11,655 nucleotides of DNA from Candidatus Sulfotelmatobacter sp. Its GTDB lineage: Bacteria > Acidobacteriota > Terriglobia > Terriglobales > Acidobacteriaceae. The position numbers and the translations under genes were made by a program. Shown here in pieces: positions 6,238-11,655 of this stretch (position 1 is its first letter; the number at the start of each line of letters is the position of its first letter). Where the stretch lies: positions 1-11,655 of the forward strand of contig JASHRB010000665.1 in the NCBI GenBank assembly GCA_030037575.1, given 5' to 3'. The notes under the pieces are model-generated. The model saw nothing but the letters and a program-made list of their open reading frames with translations, did no database searches and was not told where the DNA came from.

Positions 6238-7978
6238 ACGCGACGTAATGCTGTTCGCGATTTTCCGCGGGAGCGGGAAAACCCACGCCGACCGGCATTG
6301 GACGCTCCTCTGTCAGCAGCAACTCGAGAAAGATGGCGAGAAAACTCACGCCCACGGGCAATGTTCCCCACAACCATCCCTGCCAGGGAGGCGGAATGGC
6401 GTCGGAAGGGATTTGATGAGCGGGCGGGACATCGTCTTTCGACCACGCCGTGATTTGGCCGTTGTTAAAGGTCTCGATCTTCCTCCATCCGACAAAGGTG
6501 AGCAGCGGCTCATAGTAGGGATCGTGAACAAAAACGAACTTCAAGCCGTAGCGGTTGGCATGCGCCAGCATGGCGCGGAGCGAAGCCATGCCCGCGGTGC
6601 CATAAAATTTTGCGTTGGTCAGCTGCGCCGAGCCGTAATGAGTCATTTCCGGTAACAGGCGCGCGGAGTTATAGTCGCCATCAACGCTGCCCGCGCTGGT
6701 ATAGGTCGACACCTTGCCCAGTTCACTTCCAAAGCCGAGGGTGAGGTAGCGGTAACTGTCGTGGCCGTCGCGATTCAGAAAGGCGATGACCGGCTCCACA
6801 TTCATCTGACCCGTCGGCCGATAGGGATTCGCCCCCAACCACCACAGTGCCCCTCCTATGCTTCCCACGGCGGCAAGTGATAAAGCCACAGCAGCTTTCG
6901 CCTGAAAGCGATCAAGCAATTGTGCCGCCAGAACGCCGACCAGTGGCATCGCCATCAGAGTGGCCCAGAAGGTAAATCGCTCGAAGGTCAAGATCTCGTA
7001 GGCGCGGCCAAGCAGCCATCGCGGCAAGGGGGTTGTGCCTCCCAGGCCGAAAATGAACGTCAGCCAAAAACCGCAGAGCAAAGGGATGAAGCGGCGCGAC
7101 ACCCCGCGCACCAGAATGAAGGGAAACGCGAGAATCAGCGCGCCATAGGGAATGACGAAATAATTGACCGCGATGGTGGAGTTCAGCAGGAAATTGGCGC
7201 GGCTATCGTGAGGAATTGGAATCTGGTGAATTGGGTGTTGAATGAGGGCGAGCCAATAGGGCAGGAGCACCGCCGCCACTCCGGCAACCACCATCAACCC
7301 AAAAGCCACCGCTCGCGACAACACCCCGGCGACCGAAGCCGACACGCGCTCATCGTGCGCATCCAGGCATGCGGTCCAAATGACCGGGCCGGCAAAGAGA
7401 ACCACGCCGAAAATCAGAGTTACGTGGTGGGCCGCCGCGGCGGTTAAGCTGACCACGATTCCTTTGAGTAAAGACCGGCCGCGGGCTTCGCTCATCCACT
7501 CGTAGAAGTAAGGCAACGCATTCAGGTAAAGGGCCGCGGAAGCCACGGTGGCCAATTGTCCGGCCTGATACACGAGAAACGACAGGGAACCAAGAAAAAC
7601 GCTGCCCAGTGCGGCGTAGCTGGCGGCGCGATCATCCACCCAGATGCGTGCGAAACGATACACTCCCACGGGTAAAAGCAGGACCGCGATCAACTGCACC
7701 AGCATATAGCCCATGTTCAGACCGACTATGGTGGAGAACAGGGCGATCCATTGATGGGTCAGCGGCGGGTAGGTGGTTTGCGAAAACCCCGCAAACCATT
7801 TTTCGTTCCAAGGTTCAAACCAGTGGTGAGCGTAGTGTGACGCGAAAAATATGTGAAAGTTCGCATCGAAGGAGCCGGAGGGCAACTGCATAAGCAGCAG
7901 CGGACCGTGCACTGCCAGAGCCACGAGAAGGATGGCAAGCAAAGGAATGGGACGAGAGTAGCTTCGGCTAGTGCTCAC
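6236..7978 (-). CDS. Multi-pass membrane protein, PTPS-related / GT-C-like
   Basis: A 580-residue integral membrane protein with about ten hydrophobic helices, starting at residues 11-31 and continuing to about 390. A soluble stretch follows (about 395-525) and then a final membrane helix near 535-557. After the first helix comes SFDANFHIFFASHYAHHW (36-53), then GFSQTTYPPLTHQW (64-77). The Asp plus His pair (D38, H42) and the YPPL motif are hallmarks of the membrane family called 6-pyruvoyl-tetrahydropterin-synthase-related, which resembles GT-C glycosyltransferases with a catalytic Asp in the first external loop. The likely role is transfer of a sugar from a lipid-linked donor outside the inner membrane; donor and acceptor are unknown. 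Despite the family name there is no sign of pterin synthesis. The start is GTG at 7976-7978, preceded by GGGAG nine bases upstream. It is the first gene of the minus-strand operon. Confidence 0.75.
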   Translation of the reverse strand: MSTSRSYSRPIPLLAILLVALAVHGPLLLMQLPSGSFDANFHIFFASHYAHHWFEPWNEKWFAGFSQTTYPPLTHQWIALFSTIVGLNMGYMLVQLIAVLLLPVGVYRFARIWVDDRAASYAALGSVFLGSLSFLVYQAGQLATVASAALYLNALPYFYEWMSEARGRSLLKGIVVSLTAAAAHHVTLIFGVVLFAGPVIWTACLDAHDERVSASVAGVLSRAVAFGLMVVAGVAAVLLPYWLALIQHPIHQIPIPHDSRANFLLNSTIAVNYFVIPYGALILAFPFILVRGVSRRFIPLLCGFWLTFIFGLGGTTPLPRWLLGRAYEILTFERFTFWATLMAMPLVGVLAAQLLDRFQAKAAVALSLAAVGSIGGALWWLGANPYRPTGQMNVEPVIAFLNRDGHDSYRYLTLGFGSELGKVSTYTSAGSVDGDYNSARLLPEMTHYGSAQLTNAKFYGTAGMASLRAMLAHANRYGLKFVFVHDPYYEPLLTFVGWRKIETFNNGQITAWSKDDVPPAHQIPSDAIPPPWQGWLWGTLPVGVSFLAIFLELLLTEERPMPVGVGFPAPAENREQHYVA

Positions 7979-8178
7979 AATTCGACGCTCCCAGAGACTC
8001 CCCGAAATCGAAACTTCGATTCAAAAACCGACTCAGAGGTTTACTCGGTTGTGGGCGCATGCGGGAAAGTCCTTAGAGCGGAAAAACCTTCCCTGCTCCA
8101 CTGGCATCTGATGGAAGCCGCAGAACAATAGAAATGCGGGAGGTCAAATCAAGGTCTTGTCTAGAGCGTGGTGAACCC
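7979..8178. promoter_or_regulatory. Divergent intergenic region
   Basis: This 200-base gap separates the minus-strand operon from the plus-strand TPR gene, so promoters for both must lie here or overlap the genes. I could not assign convincing -35/-10 boxes. It holds the minus-strand ribosome-binding site GGGAG (7988-7992), a perfect 16-base dyad (8006-8021), and a looser inverted repeat AACCGA...TCGGTT (8026-8031 and 8045-8050). No supportable small gene is present. Confidence 0.5.
8006..8021. promoter_or_regulatory. Perfect 16-base dyad, candidate operator
   Basis: AATCGAA-AC-TTCGATT has two perfect 7-base arms separated by two bases. The spacing is too tight for an RNA hairpin, so a dimeric DNA-binding protein is the natural reader. 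It lies 28-43 bases upstream of the GTG start at 7978 and about 160 bases before the divergent GTG at 8179, where it could control one or both transcripts. The factor is unknown. Confidence 0.4.
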
Positions 8179-11100
8179 GTGAAAAGCCGACTTCCGCTCA
8201 CGAGCTTTTTAATACTGTCTTTTTTCAGCTATGCCCTGGGGCAGACATTCGAGGTCAACGGACCAACGAAAAGTGCGCCGTCGCAGAGCCAGAATCAACA
8301 GAGCAGCCAAAGCGGCGGACAGAGCTCGAGCCTGGGATGGGGATCGAGCATCGATGTGGCGCGCGAGGCACGAGCCGCCGAAGACGCGCTAACCCGAAAC
8401 GACGACGCCGCTGCGGTTTCCTTTGCCGATCACGCGGCGAACTCGGCTCCGCAAAACCCGGAATTATGGTTCTTGCTCGGCTATTGCGAACGGCTCGCGG
8501 GCCGTTACGCGGATTCCGTCTACGCTTACAATCGCGGCTTGAAGCTCGAATCCACGTCGGTTCGCGGCATGGCCGGGCTGGCACAAACCTACGCCAAGAT
8601 GGGCCGCACGGAAGAAGCGGAAAAGCTGCTGAAGCCGGTGATGGACGCCAATCCGAAGGAGGCAAGCAGTTTTGAGCTGGCTGGCGAACTGCTGGTGAAT
8701 TCCAATCCCGCTAAGGCTCTCGAATTCCTGCAGCGGGCCGAAGCGCTCGCTCCAACTGTCCATAGAGATCTGCTGATGGCGCATGCTTACCAGCATCTCG
8801 GCCAGCCTGACGAATCGAACAAGTATCTCCATCGCGCCCGGGATCGGGCGCCGAAAGATCCAGAGGTCTTGCGCGCGGTCGCTGGCGAATATCGCGACGA
8901 AGGCAAGTACGATCAGGCGATCGCAGCCTTGCAGGCGATTCCCTCTAAAAGCATCGATGTGAACGCCGACTTGGCATATACCTATCAACTCGCCGGCAGG
9001 CCGCAGGAAGCGGTCGATCTGTATTCGCGCCTGGCGAAAAGTGCAAAAGGCAACCTCGGTTTGAACTTGAGCGCGGCTCAGGTTCTCGTTGGCATGGGCC
9101 AAAGCGACGGCGCACAGCCATTTCTCGATGAAGCGCGGCGGATCGATCCGAACAATTATCGTTTGCATGCCATCCTGGGAGCAATCGCCGAGGGCGAGAA
9201 CCGCTTTGAGGATGCCGGTAACGAATACAATCTCGCGCGGAAGAATCTTCCTCCGACGATTCCCGAGGGACCGCTCTATCCCATCGAATTGCGGCTGAAT
9301 CTTTATGAGCTGGCTGTAAAGCAGGACGACCAGGCAGCAGCGAAAAAAGAGCTGCAAGCCGCGCAGATGGAAATCGTCCAGGTCCATGTGCCTTCGTCCT
9401 CGCGGCCGGAGCTGCTCAGGCTGCGCGCCGCGATCGAAGCCGGATCGGGGAACACCGATGCGGCCAACAAAGACCTCGAGGAAGCGTTGTCGCTCTCTCC
9501 GAACAACGTGAATTCTTTGTTGAACTACGCCAGCCTGCAGTGGAAGCTGGAGCAGAAAGACGCCGCCCGGGCCACTTTTCAAAAGGTTCTGCAACTCGAT
9601 CGGCAAAATCGGACTGCACTTTCCTCTCTAGGTTATCTCGCCCGCGACGCCGGCGACGCAAAGCTGGCCGAAGACTATTTCATTCGCGCCATCAAAGCCC
9701 ATCCCAAAGATTTTGCTGCTTATCTCGCCCTGGGCGACATGCATACGGCACAGAAAAATTTTCGCTCTGCGCAAAACAATTATGAACTCGCTTACCGATA
9801 CATGCCGGACAGCCCTCTGATCATCGCCGGAGGGGCCAATGCAGCGCTCGAGGCTCACGACCGGGAACTCGCGAGACACTGGCTGGATCGGGCTACGGGC
9901 AAAATGAACGACAGCCCGCAGGTGATGCGAGAGCGGGAGCGATATCTCACCTTGCAGGGCGACTACGCGGCTGCGGCCAAGCTTGGCTACACCGTTCTCC
10001 AAAAGCTTCCGAACGACCGCGAAGGCTCAGTGTATCTGGTCTACGATTTGTATTACCTGGGCCGGTCGGACGAAGCCCTGACCTTGATTGACAAGTACGA
10101 GCCAATTCTGTCCGACGATAAAGACTTTCCCTTGGTTGCCGGGAACATACACGCGCATGGCGGCCAAAGGCAAGAAGCGCTGCAGGAATACACGCACGCG
10201 CTCGAACTCGATCCGCAAATGGCTGCCGGCTATGTGGATCGCGGGTTTGTATTGAATGATCTGCGCGAGCCGGCCCAGGCGGTCAGGGACTTTCAAGCGG
10301 CGATCAAGCTGCAGGCTGATGATGGTGAGGCTCACCTGGGATTAGCTTATTCGGATCTGCAGTTGCATCGCCCGCGAAGCGCACTCATTCAGCTGTCCGC
10401 GACCCAGAAGTTGATGGGCAAGTCTCACAGTTGGCGGCTGGCGCGAGCCGAGGCATACCGGCAGGAGCAGGACTATGCTCACGCGGAACCGGAATACCGG
10501 CTCGCCTTGCAGGAAGTTCCAAATGATCTGTCCACCGAGTTGGCCTATGCGGATACGCTGTATCGCCTGCGCCGCTTTCCCCAGGCCATTGCGATTCTCG
10601 ACAGCGCGCAGAAGCAATCTCCCACGGACCCGGCGGTGTATGCGCTGCAAGCGCAAATACACGCAAGCGAAAAACAGCGCGACCAGGTGCTGCGCGACGT
10701 TCAATTGGCGGAACGGTATGGCGACAATCAAATTGAAATCCTGATGGATACCGGCGAGGCTCTGTTGACCCTGGGAGACGAGCCGGCGGCCATGCAGCGC
10801 TTCGCGCGTGCGCTCAATACGCCGACCGGCGACCGCCTCAGCGTGCGGCTCGCGGTTGCCCAGGTGTTCATGCGGCGCGGCCACTATGACGAAGCCCGGC
10901 GGCAGATCGCCCTCGGCTTCGCCGAGGCGCGCGCGGACTCTGCGCCCGTGCAGCCGGAGGACATTCAAGAGGCCGCCGCCATTTTCCTGGCCATGCACGA
11001 CTTCGACCTGGCCGAAATGTATTTCGACAAAGCCAAGCTTGCCGGCGCGAGTCCGCGTAATGTAGATATTGGTTTGGCCAACACCTATCTCGCCGAGGGA

Positions 11101-11655
11101 GAAACGCACAAGGCTGCCGATGCCCTGTCCAGTCTCGGTCCGGTTGACGATTACCGCGAGGATTATGATTACATGATGGCGCTTGCCAACATTCACAGGC
11201 AACGTCTCGATACCGTGCAGGCGCTTTCCTCATTTGCGCAAGCCAACACGGTTGCCAGTGAGGAGCAAGAGCGCACCGCTCAAAGCGCAGAAGATGAGAT
11301 GGCTCTCGAGGAAGGTCGGCAGATCACCCAGAACATAAGTTTCTTGCCCGATGCTTTCGGGGCGCTGGCTTTGGAAGACATCAATGTCTACACGCTGGAC
11401 GCCGAGATCCTGCGCGTGGCGGACAACCCTTCTCTGTTGCCGCCGCCCCGGCATTCCTACGAAACTCTGGGTGAATCTCACTATCGCATTCATCTGGGAA
11501 AACTGCCTGACATTACCGGTTTTGTGGGCGAGAGCCTCACGGTCGGTCGATTTCTGTTTCCCAGCGAGAACATCATCGAAGATCGCAACACTTACGACAC
11601 GTTTTTCAACGGAGGGATGACGCCGGTTCTGCACTTCGGCAGCAACAGCATCGCC
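8179..11655 (+). CDS. Giant TPR protein, candidate outer-membrane exporter (3' end cut off)
   Basis: The frame is open from here to the window edge, giving 1159 residues with no stop codon. A signal peptide is clear: basic start (MKSR), hydrophobic LTSFLILSFFSYA, likely cleavage after ALG (residue 21). A Q/S/G-rich linker follows (about 32-57). Residues about 60-1045 are tandem TPR-like helix pairs, for example ELWFLLGYCERLAGRYADSV (95-114), AHLGLAYSDLQLHRPRSALI and AVYALQAQIHASEKQRDQVL, with many units ending in the typical P. From about residue 1052 the character changes to beta-rich, aromatic/glycine sequence (ESHYRIHLGKLPDITGFVG, GRFLFPSEN, NGGMTPVLHFGSNSIA), like the entry to an outer-membrane barrel. 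The layout matches BcsC/PgaA/PelB-type exopolysaccharide exporters, but the barrel itself lies outside the window. GTG at 8179 is favoured by the signal peptide; an in-frame ATG at 8134 would add 15 residues. Confidence 0.8.
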   Translation, partial: MKSRLPLTSFLILSFFSYALGQTFEVNGPTKSAPSQSQNQQSSQSGGQSSSLGWGSSIDVAREARAAEDALTRNDDAAAVSFADHAANSAPQNPELWFLLGYCERLAGRYADSVYAYNRGLKLESTSVRGMAGLAQTYAKMGRTEEAEKLLKPVMDANPKEASSFELAGELLVNSNPAKALEFLQRAEALAPTVHRDLLMAHAYQHLGQPDESNKYLHRARDRAPKDPEVLRAVAGEYRDEGKYDQAIAALQAIPSKSIDVNADLAYTYQLAGRPQEAVDLYSRLAKSAKGNLGLNLSAAQVLVGMGQSDGAQPFLDEARRIDPNNYRLHAILGAIAEGENRFEDAGNEYNLARKNLPPTIPEGPLYPIELRLNLYELAVKQDDQAAAKKELQAAQMEIVQVHVPSSSRPELLRLRAAIEAGSGNTDAANKDLEEALSLSPNNVNSLLNYASLQWKLEQKDAARATFQKVLQLDRQNRTALSSLGYLARDAGDAKLAEDYFIRAIKAHPKDFAAYLALGDMHTAQKNFRSAQNNYELAYRYMPDSPLIIAGGANAALEAHDRELARHWLDRATGKMNDSPQVMRERERYLTLQGDYAAAAKLGYTVLQKLPNDREGSVYLVYDLYYLGRSDEALTLIDKYEPILSDDKDFPLVAGNIHAHGGQRQEALQEYTHALELDPQMAAGYVDRGFVLNDLREPAQAVRDFQAAIKLQADDGEAHLGLAYSDLQLHRPRSALIQLSATQKLMGKSHSWRLARAEAYRQEQDYAHAEPEYRLALQEVPNDLSTELAYADTLYRLRRFPQAIAILDSAQKQSPTDPAVYALQAQIHASEKQRDQVLRDVQLAERYGDNQIEILMDTGEALLTLGDEPAAMQRFARALNTPTGDRLSVRLAVAQVFMRRGHYDEARRQIALGFAEARADSAPVQPEDIQEAAAIFLAMHDFDLAEMYFDKAKLAGASPRNVDIGLANTYLAEGETHKAADALSSLGPVDDYREDYDYMMALANIHRQRLDTVQALSSFAQANTVASEEQERTAQSAEDEMALEEGRQITQNISFLPDAFGALALEDINVYTLDAEILRVADNPSLLPPPRHSYETLGESHYRIHLGKLPDITGFVGESLTVGRFLFPSENIIEDRNTYDTFFNGGMTPVLHFGSNSIA
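8272..8349 (+). other. Q/S/G-rich low-complexity linker in the TPR protein
   Basis: Codons here encode a stretch dominated by Ser, Gln and Gly (SAPSQSQNQQSSQSGGQSSS and on to GWGSS) directly after the signal peptide and before the first repeat. It is probably a flexible periplasmic spacer. The DNA is not a simple tandem repeat. Confidence 0.6.

Noticed and set aside
5187..6248. Long plus-strand open frame (353 codons) opposite the FxLYD-like gene; similarly 2535-3440
   Set aside because: The minus-strand frames have signal sequences, domain patterns and coupled starts; the antisense products look like shadow sequence with no motif.
6236..7978. Assigning a pterin-synthesis role from the family name
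   Set aside because: The protein is a multi-pass membrane protein with a GT-C-like loop; it has no 6-pyruvoyl-tetrahydropterin synthase fold or zinc-binding His triad.
8464..9606. Long minus-strand open frame (380 codons) opposite the TPR gene; also 10342-11202
   Set aside because: They lie antisense to a gene with clear TPR pattern and signal peptide, show no recognisable domain, and are expected by-products of GC-rich codon use.
8179..11655. Naming the TPR gene bcsC, pgaA or pelB
   Set aside because: Only the architecture is similar; no synthase, c-di-GMP receptor or other subunit of those systems is present and the barrel is outside the window.

Overview
The window reads as chromosomal DNA of a GC-rich Gram-negative bacterium. 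Lipoprotein signals, an envelope-heavy gene set and orphan receiver proteins would fit a soil Acidobacteriota-like organism, but that placement is inference from gene style, not from a marker gene. I see no tRNA, rRNA, CRISPR array, insertion sequence or integrase. Almost all of the window is coding.

Left end (1-1176, minus strand): three consecutive response-regulator genes. The first is cut by the window edge, with only its N-terminal 24 codons present. The next two are complete and are single receiver domains with all phosphorylation residues but no output domain. No histidine kinase lies inside the window.

Middle (1341-7978, minus strand): six co-directional genes, read from right to left. 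They are a multi-pass membrane protein with the 6-pyruvoyl-tetrahydropterin-synthase-related (GT-C-like) signature, a membrane-anchored protein with an NTF2-like region and two FxLYD-like beta domains, an Ig-like lipoprotein, a small secreted protein of unknown function, a GH99/GH71-like lipoprotein, and a nucleotidyltransferase-fold protein (NTP_transf_5-like). The first four are packed as an operon: one stop codon lies inside the next gene's ribosome-binding site, and two junctions are 4-base ATGA overlaps. The last two genes follow at 125 and 99 bases with no visible terminator.

Right end (8179-11655, plus strand, divergent): one very large gene, still open at the window edge. It encodes a signal peptide, a Q/S-rich linker, roughly 950 residues of TPR-like repeats and then the start of a beta-rich C-terminal region. 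This layout resembles the periplasmic TPR plus outer-membrane barrel proteins of exopolysaccharide export (BcsC, PgaA and PelB types), but the barrel is not proven here because the gene is cut off.

Taken together, the divergent pair of transcription units looks like an envelope or cell-surface glycan system: a membrane glycosyltransferase-like protein, periplasmic accessory proteins, a lipid-anchored glycosidase, and a TPR/outer-membrane candidate exporter. No canonical synthase or Wzx/Wzy genes are visible. The 200-base divergent region carries a 16-base perfect dyad that could co-regulate both sides.
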